In this document: positions 17,841-29,065 of the stretch, piece after piece | Layout of the letters: the number at the start of each line of letters is the position of its first letter | How positions within the stretch are numbered: the stretch's first letter is position 1 | NCBI RefSeq assembly: GCF_030378205.1 | Contig: NZ_CP127385.1 | Span: 372,001-436,000 of the forward strand | Reading direction: 5' to 3' | DNA: 64,000 nt | DNA from: Bradyrhizobium sp. NP1 | Lineage (GTDB): Bacteria; Pseudomonadota; Alphaproteobacteria; Rhizobiales; Xanthobacteraceae | Notes under the pieces: model-generated | Told to the model about the DNA's origin: nothing | Seen by the model: the letters and a program-made list of their open reading frames with translations, nothing else | Databases searched by the model: none | Translations under genes and position numbers: made by a program

Positions 17841-18788
17841 ATGAACGATACCACTGCGGGAACCCCGAAACAGAGCTGGTGGCAGCGCCTGAAAGGCGGC
17901 CTGAAGCGGACCTCGAGTTCGATCGGGACCGCCGTCACGGATCTCGTCACCAAGCGCAAGCTCGACCGCGCCATGCTGGACGAGATCGAGGACGTGCTGT
18001 TGCGCGCCGATCTTGGAACCGCGGTCGCCGCGCGGATCGCGGAGGCGGTCGGCGCCGGCCGCTACGACAAGGCGATCACGGCGGACGAGGTGAAGGAGGT
18101 GGTGTCGAGCGAGGTCGAGAAGGTGCTCGCGCCGGTCGCGCTGCCGCTCGTCATCGACGCGGCGCGAAAGCCCTTTGTCATTCTCGTGGTCGGCGTCAAC
18201 GGCTCCGGCAAGACCACGACGATCGGCAAGCTTGCGGCACGTTTTTCCGCGGAGGGCCGCAGCGTGATGCTGGCGGCCGGCGACACCTTCCGCGCCGCCG
18301 CGATCGAGCAGCTCAAGGTCTGGGGTGAACGCACCAAGACTCCGGTGATTGCGGGCGCCCAGGGCTCGGATTCCGCAAGCCTCGCCTTCAACGCGCTGTC
18401 GGCCGCGAGCGAGCAGAAACGCGACGTGCTGCTGATCGACACCGCAGGGAGACTGCAGAACAAGGCCGAGCTGATGAACGAGCTCGAAAAAGTGGTCCGC
18501 GTCATCCGAAAGATCGACGCGTCGGCGCCGCATGCGGTGCTATTGGTGCTCGACGCCACCGTCGGGCAGAACGCGCTGTCGCAGGTCGAGGCATTCCACC
18601 GCACCGCAGGGGTCACCGGCCTCGTGATGACCAAGCTCGATGGCACCGCGCGCGGCGGTATTTTGGTGGCGCTGTCGGAGAAGTTCAAGCTGCCGGTGCA
18701 TTTCATCGGCGTCGGCGAAAGCGTCGAGGACCTTTCGCCCTTCACCGCGCGCGATTTTGCCCGCGCGGTCGCGGGGATGGAATCGTAG
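17841..18788 (+). CDS. ftsY: Signal recognition particle receptor FtsY
   Basis: SRP receptor GTPase at the inner membrane, partner of Ffh. It has 315 residues; the long acidic A domain of E. coli FtsY is reduced to a short basic/amphipathic N-terminus (KQSWWQRLKGGLKRTSSS), as in other alphaproteobacteria. The NG domain has VGVNGSGKTTTIGKLA (118-133), AAGDTFRAAAIEQL, LLIDTAGRLQNK, and MTKLDGTARGG. The start at 17841 gives a typical short-form FtsY. yciB follows 120 bases downstream after a family A repeat. Confidence 0.96.
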   Translation: MNDTTAGTPKQSWWQRLKGGLKRTSSSIGTAVTDLVTKRKLDRAMLDEIEDVLLRADLGTAVAARIAEAVGAGRYDKAITADEVKEVVSSEVEKVLAPVALPLVIDAARKPFVILVVGVNGSGKTTTIGKLAARFSAEGRSVMLAAGDTFRAAAIEQLKVWGERTKTPVIAGAQGSDSASLAFNALSAASEQKRDVLLIDTAGRLQNKAELMNELEKVVRVIRKIDASAPHAVLLVLDATVGQNALSQVEAFHRTAGVTGLVMTKLDGTARGGILVALSEKFKLPVHFIGVGESVEDLSPFTARDFARAVAGMES

Positions 18789-18798
18789 GTTTTTTCTT

Positions 18799-18893
18799 GT
18801 CATGCCCCGCGAAAGCGGGGCATCCAGTACGCCGCGGCGCTGAACGCGACTGAGAGATTTCGGCGTACTGGATCATCCGCGGATGATGACCAC
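18799..18893. repeat. Dispersed palindromic repeat, family A (copy 3)
   Basis: Reads gtcatgccccgcgaaagcgg, then ggcatccagtacgccgcgg, then ggcgtactggatcatccgcg and gatgatgac. It sits between ftsY and yciB in the same orientation of transcription. Confidence 0.85.
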
Positions 18894-18908
18894 AACACAG
18901 GGTATCAA

Positions 18909-19511
18909 ATGGACAAGACCCAGCCGCACCCGTTGTTCAAGCTTGCGACCGAGCTTGGCCCGCTGATCGTCTTCTTCGTGGCGAACGCGAAATACCAGCT
19001 CTTCGTGGCGACCGGCGCCTTCATGGTCGCGATCGTCGCGTCGATGGTCGCATCCTACGTGGTGACGCGCCACGTGCCGATCATGGCGCTGGTCACCGGC
19101 GCGATCGTGCTGGTGTTCGGCACGCTCACCCTGGTGCTGCACGACGAAACCTTCATCAAGGTCAAGCCGACCATCATCTATGGCCTGTTCGCGGCCGTGC
19201 TCGGCGGCGGGCTGTTGTTCGGCCGCTCCTTCATCGCGCTATTGTTCGACCAGATGTTCAACTTGACGCCGCAGGGCTGGCGCATCCTCACCGCGCGCTG
19301 GGCGCTGTTCTTCCTGGGGATGGCTGTTCTCAACGAGATCGTCTGGCGCACCCAGAGCACCGATTTCTGGGTCGCGTTCAAGGCGTTCGGCGTGATCCCC
19401 ATCACGATGATATTTGCGATCGCGCAGATGCCGCTGACCAAGCGTTATCATGTCGAGCCGGTGTCGCTGGAGCGAAGCGAGGCGGAAGCGGGCGATGTGA
19501 GCCAGGGGTGA
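18909..19511 (+). CDS. yciB: Inner membrane septation protein YciB/IspZ
   Basis: Integral membrane protein of 200 residues with five or six hydrophobic segments. It matches the septation protein A family: [19 protein letters not shown] at the N-terminus, GLTLVL-like [30 protein letters not shown] in the middle, [42 protein letters not shown] towards the end. The family was named from a Shigella intracellular septation phenotype and is linked to envelope synthesis at division. Position next to ftsY and the ccm genes is common in Rhizobiales. Confidence 0.93.
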   Translation: MDKTQPHPLFKLATELGPLIVFFVANAKYQLFVATGAFMVAIVASMVASYVVTRHVPIMALVTGAIVLVFGTLTLVLHDETFIKVKPTIIYGLFAAVLGGGLLFGRSFIALLFDQMFNLTPQGWRILTARWALFFLGMAVLNEIVWRTQSTDFWVAFKAFGVIPITMIFAIAQMPLTKRYHVEPVSLERSEAEAGDVSQG

Positions 19512-19516
19512 GGCTA

Positions 19517-19644
19517 AAGTGCGATGAGATCAGGTTGAATCGTCATCGCGCTTCAGGTTCTTGATTGAGCATGATCTCCGCGCAAACGCGTTCCGCGTTT
19601 GTCGCGAGGGAAAACCGCTACACACTCTTCCGGATCATGCTCTA
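19517..19644. repeat. Dispersed palindromic repeat, family E (copy 2)
   Basis: First module gcgatgagatcaggttgaat ... catcgcgctt, second module gagcatgatctccgcgcaaa ... tccggatcatgctc. It is very similar to 2126-2273 and fills the gap between the convergent ends of yciB and ccmG. Confidence 0.85.
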
Positions 19645-20232
19645 GGAGCCCGCCTTCAGCGCCTTGTCGATCTCGGCCTTCAGCACGGCCTCGATATTGT
19701 CCGGCGTGATCGGGCCGACCAGCTTGAACAGGATGGTGCCCTCGCGGCCGATGACGAAGGTCTCCGGCACGCCGTAGACGCCCCATTCGATCGCGGCGCG
19801 GCCGTTGCCGTCGACACCGACGATGCCGAACGGGTTGCCGTAGCGGCCGAGGAAACGCCGCGCATTGTCGGGCGCGTCCTTGTAGTTGATGCCGATGAGC
19901 TGCAGCCGCTTGTCCTTGGCAAGCTCGGTCAACAGCGGCGCCTCGTCATGGCAGGGCACGCACCACGACGCCCAGACATTGACGATGCTGACCTTGCCCT
20001 TGAGCGTGGCGGGATCGAGCCCCGGCACGGCAGCGCCGTTGCTGGTGAGGCCTTCGAGCGCCGGCAGCGCGGTCTGCGGCGCCGGCCGGCCGATCAGCGC
20101 GGATGGAATCCGCGAGGGGTCGCCACTGCCGAGCCGCAGCCAGAACAGCACCGCAAGGGCGGCGAACACCAGGAGCGGCAGCGCCATCAGCCAGGGCCGG
20201 CGCGGCGGCGGCGACGTCTGAGCCTCGGTCAT
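19642..20232 (-). CDS. ccmG: Thiol:disulfide interchange protein CcmG/DsbE
   Basis: Periplasmic, membrane-anchored thioredoxin that keeps apocytochrome c cysteines reduced for haem attachment. It has 196 residues. One N-terminal membrane anchor ([19 protein letters not shown]) precedes the thioredoxin fold. The redox site is Cys91-Val-Pro-Cys94 in [35 protein letters not shown] is the cis-Pro segment and the characteristic acidic groove GINYKD is present. Its ATG overlaps the ccmD stop by 4 bases, so it is translationally coupled to the ccm operon. Confidence 0.95.
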   Translation of the reverse strand: MTEAQTSPPPRRPWLMALPLLVFAALAVLFWLRLGSGDPSRIPSALIGRPAPQTALPALEGLTSNGAAVPGLDPATLKGKVSIVNVWASWCVPCHDEAPLLTELAKDKRLQLIGINYKDAPDNARRFLGRYGNPFGIVGVDGNGRAAIEWGVYGVPETFVIGREGTILFKLVGPITPDNIEAVLKAEIDKALKAGS

Positions 20233-20411
20233 TTCATGTCCATGGTGCTGCGACGGGATCGCCTGACCACGCCGCTTTCCTCCAGCTCGCGCAGCCGCAG
20301 CCGCTGCTGCCGATAGTCGACCGCGATCCAGCCGATCAGGATCAGCACCATGGCGGCGACCATTGCATAGGCGGCAACGATGAAGGCGGCATAGGGGCCG
20401 AGCGAGGTCAT
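20229..20411 (-). CDS. ccmD: Haem exporter protein CcmD
   Basis: Small single-span membrane protein of 60 residues that releases holo-CcmE from the CcmABC complex. It starts [31 protein letters not shown]: the tyrosine in the GPYAAFI segment and the single transmembrane helix are typical. A basic cytoplasmic tail follows ([24 protein letters not shown]). It overlaps both neighbours by 4 bases (ATGA) and is easily missed because of its size. Confidence 0.92.
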   Translation of the reverse strand: MTSLGPYAAFIVAAYAMVAAMVLILIGWIAVDYRQQRLRLRELEESGVVRRSRRSTMDMK

Positions 20412-21172
20412 GTTGCGGCGGACTCCCTCAGCTCGGCCGCGCCCGGCAGGCTCTGGCTCGCCTGCAGCATCTGCAGGCCGCGCACGCGGCGGCGCAGGAT
20501 CTCGTTGCGCATCGCCGCCATCAAGAGCGTCACGAACAGCAGCGAGAACGCAACCGCCATCACCAGAAGCGGGACCAGGAAGGCGCTGTCGAGCGCGGAG
20601 CCGCCGAGCCGCAGCACCGACGCCGGCTGGTGCAGCGTGTTCCACCAGTCGACGGAAAACTTGATGATCGGGATGTTGATGGCGCCGACCAGCGTCAGCA
20701 CCGCGGCGGCGCGTGCCGCGCGCGAGGGATCTTCCACCGCGCGCCACAGCGCGATCAGGCCGAGATACATCAAAAACAGGATCAGCACCGAGGTCATCCG
20801 CGCGTCCCATTCCCAATAGGTGCCCCACATCGGCCGGCCCCACAGCGATCCCGTCACCAGCGCAAGGAAGGTGAAGACGGCGCCGATCGGGGCGGCGGCC
20901 TTGGCGGCGACGTCGGCGAGTGGATGACGCCAGACCAGCGTGCCCAGCGCGGCCACGCTCATCACGCTCCAGACGAACATCGACAGCCATGCATTCGGCA
21001 CATGGATGAACATGATCTTCACGGTCGCGCCCTGCTGATAGTCGTCGGGCGCCATCGCCGACTGATAGAGGCCGAGCGCCAGCAGGATCGCCGTCGCGCC
21101 CGCAAGCCACGGCAGCATGCGCGCGGTCAGCGTGAGGAATTTGGAAGGATTGGCGAGGTCGATCAGCGTCAT
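20408..21172 (-). CDS. ccmC: Haem export/handling protein CcmC
   Basis: Integral membrane haem-handling protein of 254 residues that loads haem on CcmE. About six transmembrane segments are visible. The tryptophan-rich haem-binding WWD motif is present as [19 protein letters not shown] (around residues 130-148), with a conserved histidine before it (IHVPNAW) and one after (NTLHQPAS). It starts [15 protein letters not shown]. It is separated from ccmB by 276 bases holding a repeat, and overlaps ccmD by 4 bases. Confidence 0.95.
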   Translation of the reverse strand: MTLIDLANPSKFLTLTARMLPWLAGATAILLALGLYQSAMAPDDYQQGATVKIMFIHVPNAWLSMFVWSVMSVAALGTLVWRHPLADVAAKAAAPIGAVFTFLALVTGSLWGRPMWGTYWEWDARMTSVLILFLMYLGLIALWRAVEDPSRAARAAAVLTLVGAINIPIIKFSVDWWNTLHQPASVLRLGGSALDSAFLVPLLVMAVAFSLLFVTLLMAAMRNEILRRRVRGLQMLQASQSLPGAAELRESAAT

Positions 21173-21210
21173 GGCACCCTGATAGTCTGCGGCTCGGCGG
21201 CAGGCAATCT

Positions 21211-21383
21211 ACTAGTGCCCGCTTTCCGAAGTTCGTGATCTATCGCTGCGAGTTCGTGCGCGAACTTCGGAAAGCAAAGGGCACTAGCAAATCTATGATT
21301 CTAGTGCCGCTTTCGATCTGAAGTTCCTAACGGATGATCGCAGCGGGCGGCGTAGGAACTTCAGATCGGCGGCACTAGAAAAT
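21211..21383. repeat. Dispersed palindromic repeat, family C (copy 2), inside ccm cluster
   Basis: Two nested palindromes in tandem. The first runs ctagtgcccgctttccgaag ... cttcggaaagcaaagggcac. The second runs ctagtgccgctttcgatctg ... cagatcggcggcactag. It lies between ccmB and ccmC on the transcript and could form two long hairpins. It is related to 14640-14776. Confidence 0.85.
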
Positions 21384-21448
21384 CTCACGCGAAAGTTGAT
21401 CGGCCTCAATCGCGCGTTCCAAAGTTTGTCAGTCGCCGCGGCACTGCA

Positions 21449-22117
21449 CTAGTCCAGTCCGTGGCGCAGGCTCGCGCCGGCCGCCAGCGGGCCGACCACG
21501 AAGGAGACCAGCGACAGCGCGCACAGGATCGAGAATGGCGCGCCGAAGGCGAGCGGTTCCGTGATCGCGGCCTGCGACGCCGCAACGCCGAAGATCAGCA
21601 CCGGGATCGACAGCGGCAGCACCAGCACCGCCAGCAGGAGGCCGCCGCGATGCATGGTCACCGCGAGCGCGGCCCCGATCATGCCGGTGAAGGTCAAGGC
21701 CGGCGTTCCCGCCAGCAGCGTCAGCGCCACGGCGCCGGTGGCACGCGCGTCGAGATTGAGCAAAAGACCGAGCGCCGGCGTTGCCACGATCAGGGGCAGG
21801 CCGGCGGCGAGCCAGTGCGCCAGCGCCTTGGCGGCGCAGGCAAGTTCCAGCGGGGTGCGGCTCATCGCGATCAGGTCGAGCGAGCCGTCGTCATGGTCGG
21901 CGGTGAACAGCCGGTCCAGCGTGAGCAGGCTCGCCAGCAGCGCACCCAGCCAGAGGATCGCAGGCCCGAGCCGCGCCAGGAGCGCAAGATCGGGCCCGAG
22001 CGCGAACGGCATCAGCACCACGACCGCCAGGAAGAACAGGACGCCGATCAGGGCGCCGCCGCCGATGCGCAGCGCAATCCTGATGTCGCGGCGGATCAGG
22101 GCGGCGAGCGCGGTCAT
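21449..22117 (-). CDS. ccmB: Haem exporter protein CcmB
   Basis: Membrane subunit of the CcmAB ABC transporter in cytochrome c maturation, 222 residues with about six transmembrane helices. It begins [41 protein letters not shown], the family N-terminus, and has [32 protein letters not shown] and a conserved [10 protein letters not shown] segment. Its ATG overlaps the stop of ccmA by 4 bases. Confidence 0.95.
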   Translation of the reverse strand: MTALAALIRRDIRIALRIGGGALIGVLFFLAVVVLMPFALGPDLALLARLGPAILWLGALLASLLTLDRLFTADHDDGSLDLIAMSRTPLELACAAKALAHWLAAGLPLIVATPALGLLLNLDARATGAVALTLLAGTPALTFTGMIGAALAVTMHRGGLLLAVLVLPLSIPVLIFGVAASQAAITEPLAFGAPFSILCALSLVSFVVGPLAAGASLRHGLD

Positions 22118-22716
22118 GCCGCACCCCCGATTCGCAATTCACGCGCCGCGATGCCGAGTGGCCCATGGGTCGCCGCGACGATCAGGCCTCCGCGGGCGAG
22201 GTGATCGCGCATCAGGCCGGTGACGAGGTCCTGGCCGACGGCATCGAGGGCGGTCGTCGGCTCGTCGAGGAGCCAGATCGGGCGCTTGACCGTGAGCAGC
22301 CGGGCGAGCGACAGCCGCCGCCGCTGGCCGGCCGACAGGAATGCGGCCGGCAGGTGCGCGGCATGGCCGAGGCCGACCGCGGCGAGGTTTTTTGTGGCGT
22401 CGGTCGCTTCGCCGCCCAGGAAATCGCGCCAGAAGACGAGGTTTTCCGCGACGCTGAGCGCCGGTTTCAGCGCGTCGCGGTGGCCGAGATAATGCGCCTG
22501 CTCGGGCAATGTCAGCTCGGCCTCTCCGCCCTCGAGGCGGATCGCCCCCGCGGCCGGCACCAAGAGGCCCGCGATCAGCCGCAGCAGCGAGGTCTTGCCC
22601 GACCCGTTGTGGCCGGTGACCGCCAGCGCCTCGCCGGCGGAAGCCTCGAAATCGAGGCTGGAAAACACCTCGCGGCCGCCCCGCACACACCGGATCCCGC
22701 GTCCTGAGAGCCGCAT
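22114..22716 (-). CDS. ccmA: Cytochrome c biogenesis ATP-binding protein CcmA
   Basis: ATPase of the CcmABCD complex; ATP hydrolysis releases holo-CcmE. It has 200 residues, normal for CcmA. Motifs: Walker A GHNGSGKT (35-42), signature [15 protein letters not shown], Walker [13 protein letters not shown], and the H-loop ATHGPLG. It is the first gene of the ccmABCD-G unit; ccmE, ccmF and ccmH are not in the window. It is divergent from acnA. Confidence 0.96.
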   Translation of the reverse strand: MRLSGRGIRCVRGGREVFSSLDFEASAGEALAVTGHNGSGKTSLLRLIAGLLVPAAGAIRLEGGEAELTLPEQAHYLGHRDALKPALSVAENLVFWRDFLGGEATDATKNLAAVGLGHAAHLPAAFLSAGQRRRLSLARLLTVKRPIWLLDEPTTALDAVGQDLVTGLMRDHLARGGLIVAATHGPLGIAARELRIGGAA

Positions 22717-22895
22717 CCTGTCCCTTCAGAGCCCTGCAAAATGTGGGGCTAGCGCATCAGAATTTGTGGGTCGCACTGTGCGGCAGCTCGATTGTCGGTG
22801 TGGCGGCGGGTTTGGAAAGGTTCTATAAGCCCGGAACTTGATGCAGCACATGCTTTGCGGCTGCAAGCCATCAGGCCAACCCCCGCCGACGGTGT

Positions 22896-22932
22896 TATAA
22901 TACCCTTTGCCGGGTATAGCTCAATTGGGATT
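22896..22932 (+). promoter_or_regulatory. acnA promoter/leader element
   Basis: A consensus-like -10 hexamer (tataat, 22896-22901) merges with a small hairpin (ataccc / gggtat, 22900-22905 and 22912-22917). The following bases, gggtatagctcaattggga, look like the 5' acceptor/D-arm of a tRNA, but no tRNA body follows. No good -35 is seen. All lie within 42 bases of the acnA start codon. Confidence 0.35.
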
Positions 22933-22937
22933 TCCAC

Positions 22938-25658
<2,721 letters not shown>

Positions 25659-25747
25659 CTCCTCAAAACGAGGCGAATGTCAGACCCGGGACACTAGCGC
25701 GAATTTGTGATCGGCGGCTCACCGCGAAGTGAGTAGCGAGCCCATCG

Positions 25748-25773
25748 AAGGCGGCCTATCAAGGGCCGCCTTT
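25748..25773 (+). terminator. Terminator hairpin after acnA
   Basis: 9-bp stem aaggcggcc / ggccgcctt with a 7-base loop and a short T run, 90 bases after the acnA stop. Confidence 0.6.
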
Positions 25774-25780
25774 GCGCGTC

Positions 25781-25816
25781 TGGAGCAGGGTTTTCGCGTT
25801 AGAATCCCTGCTCCGT
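25781..25816. repeat. Short palindromic repeat, family D fragment
   Basis: ggagcaggg ... ccctgctcc separated by about 15 bases (ttttcgcgttagaat). It resembles the 3' half of the family D element at 50664-50768. Confidence 0.5.
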
Positions 25817-25876
25817 ACGACTACGGATACCAATCGTAAACCCTAACGGCGATATGGCCGGCGGTGCCGTGCAGCA

Positions 25877-26638
25877 ATGACAGGGATGATGGCTAGCAAG
25901 CGTATTTCGTTGTGGTCCGGCGCGCTCAGTGTCTGCGCGATCATCGCAATCATTCGTCCGGCCGAGGCCGATCCGCGCGCCGTCGTCGAGCTGTTCACCT
26001 CGCAAGGCTGCTCGTCCTGTCCGCCCGCCGACAAGATCATCGGAGAGCTCGCCAAGGATCCTTCCGTCATCGCGCTGAGCATGCCGATCGACTATTGGGA
26101 CTATCTCGGCTGGAAGGACACGCTGGCCGACAAGCGCTTCTCGGCGCGGCAGCGGGCCTATTCGCAGATGCGCGGCGATCGTGAGGTCTACACGCCGCAG
26201 GCGGTTATCAACGGTTCGGTGCATGTGGTCGGCAGCGACCGTGCCGGCATCGAGGGCGCGATCAGCGACACCAGCAAGAGCAACGGCGTGATGTCGGTGC
26301 CGGTGACGATGTCGATCTCCGGAAAGGACATCAACGTCTCGATTGCCGCGAGCGAGGGCTTGGCGGCGAGCCATGGCGAGGTGTGGATCTGCTCGATCTC
26401 GAAGGCGGTGCCGATCGCGATCGAGCGCGGCGAAAATCGCGGCCACGAGATCACCTATCACAACGTGGTCCGCAACCTGGTCAAGATCGGCGACTGGAAC
26501 GGTGGCTCCGGAAGCTGGACGGTGCCGCTGGAAAACATTTCCCGCGACGGCGTCGACGCCGCGGCCGTCTATATCCAGGACGGCAGCCGCGACCGGCCCG
26601 GGCCGATGCTCGGTGCCGCCTTCACCTCCCTGCACTGA
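25877..26638 (+). CDS. DUF1223 thioredoxin-like exported protein
   Basis: Protein of up to 253 residues. An N-terminal hydrophobic segment (LWSGALSVCAIIAIIRPAEA) looks like a signal peptide. The DUF1223 pattern follows: VVELFTSQGCSSCPPADKIIGELAKD with a Cys45-x-x-Cys48 pair as in thioredoxin-like folds, then ALSMPIDYWDYLGWKDTLADKRFSARQRAYS and YTPQAVINGSVHVVGSD. The C-terminal half is beta-rich (VTMSISGKDINVSIAAS). Probably a periplasmic oxidoreductase-like protein; no substrate is known to me. ATGs at 25877, 25886 and 25889 are all possible starts. Confidence 0.85.
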   Translation: MTGMMASKRISLWSGALSVCAIIAIIRPAEADPRAVVELFTSQGCSSCPPADKIIGELAKDPSVIALSMPIDYWDYLGWKDTLADKRFSARQRAYSQMRGDREVYTPQAVINGSVHVVGSDRAGIEGAISDTSKSNGVMSVPVTMSISGKDINVSIAASEGLAASHGEVWICSISKAVPIAIERGENRGHEITYHNVVRNLVKIGDWNGGSGSWTVPLENISRDGVDAAAVYIQDGSRDRPGPMLGAAFTSLH

Positions 26639-27242
26639 TTCGCTCCCGCATTCATCCTGGCGCGCCGCGCGGCTTGCGCGAGCTGCGTTTGTTTGCGTGA
26701 TGGCTGGCGGAGCGCGATGCGCAAGCGCGCTTGCGCCAAGCTGCGCCGGCCGCGATGTAATGCTTGCTGAAAAAAGAAAAGGACCAACTCGCGTTGGCCC
26801 TCTGGAGGATGTTTTGTGCGACAGGCCCGGCTCCGACAATCCCGGGGGGCTGGGGGCTGAGGAATCCGGAACCGAAAGAACCGGGCCAACGCACACTCGC
26901 TTTATTGCAAGTTAGGACGGCGGGCGCTTGGCGGAAGTGGGGCGGCATTATGATTCCGCTAACGATCACGTGACGGTCTAAGATGAAGTAGTTTCACGCA
27001 AAATCGCGCTCCCGCATCGGGATTTGTTTTCACATGGTCCGCGATTCGAGCCCGAGGGCGTGGCTGCGGAGCCCTGTTGTCCATCCCCGAATCACGTGCG
27101 TGCAGGCCTCGCCGAATCATGCCCTCGCCCCTCGTTCGGATCGGACAATTCGCCGCGTCCGCCTGGGCCCATTCGATTGGCGCCCCCTTGCAGCCACCCG
27201 CGGTTGGCGCGATCATGTCAGCGACATGACAGGAGGCGCTCC
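26639..27242. other. Gene-free stretch with possible structured RNA
   Basis: 604 bases without a convincing coding region; short frames on both strands have no family features. It contains the long-range paired element at 26780-26900, and near the right end probably the promoter of the DUF2794 gene. The segment 26960-27030 is comparatively AT-rich. Confidence 0.5.
26780..26900. ncRNA. Candidate structured RNA element
   Basis: A perfect 10-bp helix (gcgttggccc at 26791-26800 with gggccaacgc at 26883-26892) closes an 82-base interior with more local pairing (ccggaacc ... gaaccgg type). An adjacent small hairpin ccaac-tcgc-gttgg could be an alternative partner for the same strand. No known RNA family is recognised and the strand is undetermined. 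Confidence 0.25.
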
Positions 27243-27614
27243 ATGAATCTGACCTCGGAGGATGCCGACCCCAGCGAGAGTCGCGCAGCGGCACGTGTTG
27301 CCGCTGCGGGGAGCGTGCCAAACCGCGTGACGTTCAACCGGCTCGAGCTCAATCGGATCCTCAATCTCTACGGCCGCATGGTCGCCGACGGCGAATGGCG
27401 CGATTACGCCATCGACTTCCTGAAGGACCGCGCCGTGTTCTCCATCTTCCGCCGCGCTTCCGAAGTCCCGATCTACCGGATCGAGAAGGATCCGCGGCTC
27501 GCGCGCAAGCAGGGCATGTATAGCGTGATCTCGGCGACCGGGCTGATCCTGCGCCGCGGCCACGAGCTGGACCGCGTGCTGCTCGCGATCGACCGCAAGC
27601 TGGCGCTGGTCTAG
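27243..27614 (+). CDS. DUF2794 family protein
   Basis: Protein of 123 residues, restricted as far as I know to alphaproteobacteria. It begins MNLTSEDADPSESRAAARVA; the conserved core is VTFNRLELNRILNLYGRMVADGEWRDYAIDFLKDRAVFSIFRRASEVPIYRIEKDPRLA followed by QGMYSVISATGLILRRG. No membrane segment or signal peptide. The ATG at 27243 has an excellent Shine-Dalgarno (aggagg) 6 bases upstream, which rules out the longer frame from 27024. Its TAG stop lies in a CTAG shared with the convergent acetyltransferase gene. Function unknown. Confidence 0.88.
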   Translation: MNLTSEDADPSESRAAARVAAAGSVPNRVTFNRLELNRILNLYGRMVADGEWRDYAIDFLKDRAVFSIFRRASEVPIYRIEKDPRLARKQGMYSVISATGLILRRGHELDRVLLAIDRKLALV

Positions 27615-28144
27615 GAGTCGGAAGGAATCGTCGTGGCGCCTTCGCCGAGCGCGAGCTGCATCATCACGGTGTCGAGCCAGCGGCCGAACTTGAGACCGAC
27701 GCTCGGATGCGTGCCGATCATCTGAAACCCGCATCGCGCATGCACGCCGATCGATCCGGCATTGGCGGAATCGCCGATGACGGCGATCATCTGGCGAAAG
27801 CCGAGGGCCTCGCATTCGGCGATCAGGCGCTTCAATAGCTGCTGCCCGACGCCGCGGCGGTGGACGGCGGGATCGAGATAGATCGAGTTCTCGACCGTGA
27901 AGCGGTAGGCCGGCCGCGGCCGGTAGGCGCCAGCATAGGCGTAGCCGGCAATGCTGCCCTCGAGCAGGGCGACGAGATAGGGGTAGCCGCCGTCCGCCAG
28001 CGCCCGGAAGCGGCGTGTCATTTCCGCAAGGTCCGGCGGCACCAGCTCGAAGGTCGCGGTGCCCTTGCGTACGGCGTGGTCGTAGATCGCAGTGATGGCG
28101 GGGAGATCCGCCTCGGTGGCGGGCCTGATTTCGGGTGCGGACAT
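27611..28144 (-). CDS. GNAT N-acetyltransferase, phosphinothricin-type
   Basis: Acetyl-CoA dependent N-acyltransferase of 177 residues in the PAT/YwnH-like group that acetylates phosphinothricin, methionine sulfone/sulfoximine or related amino acids. Motifs: IRPATEADLPAITAIYDHAVRKGTATFE at the N-terminus, YRPRPAYRFTVENSIYLDPAVHRRGVGQQLLKRLIAECEALGFRQMIAVIGDSANAGSIGVHARCGF including the Q/RxxGxG/A acetyl-CoA loop (HRRGVGQQL). The start at 28144 is the family N-terminus; upstream sequence overlaps a terminator. Substrate not proven. Confidence 0.9.
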   Translation of the reverse strand: MSAPEIRPATEADLPAITAIYDHAVRKGTATFELVPPDLAEMTRRFRALADGGYPYLVALLEGSIAGYAYAGAYRPRPAYRFTVENSIYLDPAVHRRGVGQQLLKRLIAECEALGFRQMIAVIGDSANAGSIGVHARCGFQMIGTHPSVGLKFGRWLDTVMMQLALGEGATTIPSDS

Positions 28145-28213
28145 GGCTTTGAGGATAGCAGCGGCGCGGCGCCGATCAACGCTTCTCCACAAGCCTGCGG
28201 ACGTGCCGCCCAA

Positions 28214-28242
28214 GCAAAAGCCCCGGCCGCAAGGCCGGGGCT
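28214..28242 (-). terminator. Rho-independent terminator of Bax-inhibitor-like gene
   Basis: Perfect 10-bp stem (agccccggcc / ggccggggct) with a GCAA/TTGC tetraloop. On the minus strand it is followed by tttgctt. It lies 32 bases after the stop at 28274. Confidence 0.85.
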
Positions 28243-28273
28243 CCATTGGTCCGCCTACTACGGGAGGCTCCGG

Positions 28274-29065
28274 TCAGTCTCGCTGACCGAGGAGCTGCAG
28301 GAGCAGCGTGAACAGGTTGATGAAGTTCAGGTAGAGCGACAGCGCGCCGGTGATCGCCGCACGTTCCGCTACCTCGCCGCCGGCCGAGGCGTAGCCGTAG
28401 ATGTAGTCGTTCTTCAGCCGCTGGGTGTCCCAGGCGGTGAGGCCGGCGAAGATGAAGACGCCGATGATCGAGACGAAGAACTGCAGCGCGGAGCTTGCCA
28501 GGAACAGGTTCACCAGGCTCGCGATGATCAGGCCGAACAGGCCCATCAGCAGGAACGAGCCGAGCCCGGTCATGTCACGCCGCGTGGTGTAGCCGTAGAG
28601 GCTGAGCGCGCCGAACGAGGCCGCCGTGATGAAGAACACCCGCACGATCGAGGTGTGGGTGTACACCAGGAAGATCGAGGACAGCGAAACGCCCATCAGC
28701 GCCGAGAACACCCAGAACAGCATCTGGGCGGTCGACGGAGCGAGGCGGTTGATGCCGGCCGAGATCACGAACACCATGGCGAGCGGCGCCAGGATGAACA
28801 GCCATTTCAGCGGGCTCACGAACATCGCGTAGCCGAACGGGGTCAGGAACGCGTTGCCGATCTTGGCGGCAGCACCCGACGGGTCGTTGGTCACCGCCGC
28901 CATGTAGATGCCGAGCGCGGCCAGGCCCGTGATGGCCAGGCCGATCGTCATGTAGTTGTAGATGCGCAGCATGTATGCGCGCAGGCCGGCATCGACCGTC
29001 GCGGCGTCAACGCGCCCGGCGGCCCGGCCGAAAGGAGAAGCGTAGTTACGGTCTAGGTCCGACAT
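28274..29065 (-). CDS. Bax inhibitor-1/YccA family membrane protein
   Basis: Inner-membrane protein of 263 residues with seven hydrophobic segments, the typical BI-1 topology. It begins MSDLDRNYASPFGRAAGRVDAATVDAGLRAYMLRIYNYMTIGLAITGLAALG. The C-terminal signature LTAWDTQRLKNDYIYGY and the last helix ALSLYLNFINLFTLLLQLLG are diagnostic. E. coli YccA interacts with the FtsH protease; other members have been proposed as pH-gated calcium leak channels. The start at 29065 fits the family; a longer start at 29101 adds nothing conserved. Confidence 0.93.
   Translation of the reverse strand: MSDLDRNYASPFGRAAGRVDAATVDAGLRAYMLRIYNYMTIGLAITGLAALGIYMAAVTNDPSGAAAKIGNAFLTPFGYAMFVSPLKWLFILAPLAMVFVISAGINRLAPSTAQMLFWVFSALMGVSLSSIFLVYTHTSIVRVFFITAASFGALSLYGYTTRRDMTGLGSFLLMGLFGLIIASLVNLFLASSALQFFVSIIGVFIFAGLTAWDTQRLKNDYIYGYASAGGEVAERAAITGALSLYLNFINLFTLLLQLLGQRD

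Noticed and set aside
18799..18893. CRISPR repeat unit
   Set aside because: Copies are dispersed over tens of kilobases as single palindromes rather than a regularly spaced array, and no cas genes are present.
26652..26969. Small protein gene in the DUF1223-DUF2794 gap
   Set aside because: Frames on both strands lack a Shine-Dalgarno, domain or signal; the region shows RNA-like pairing instead.
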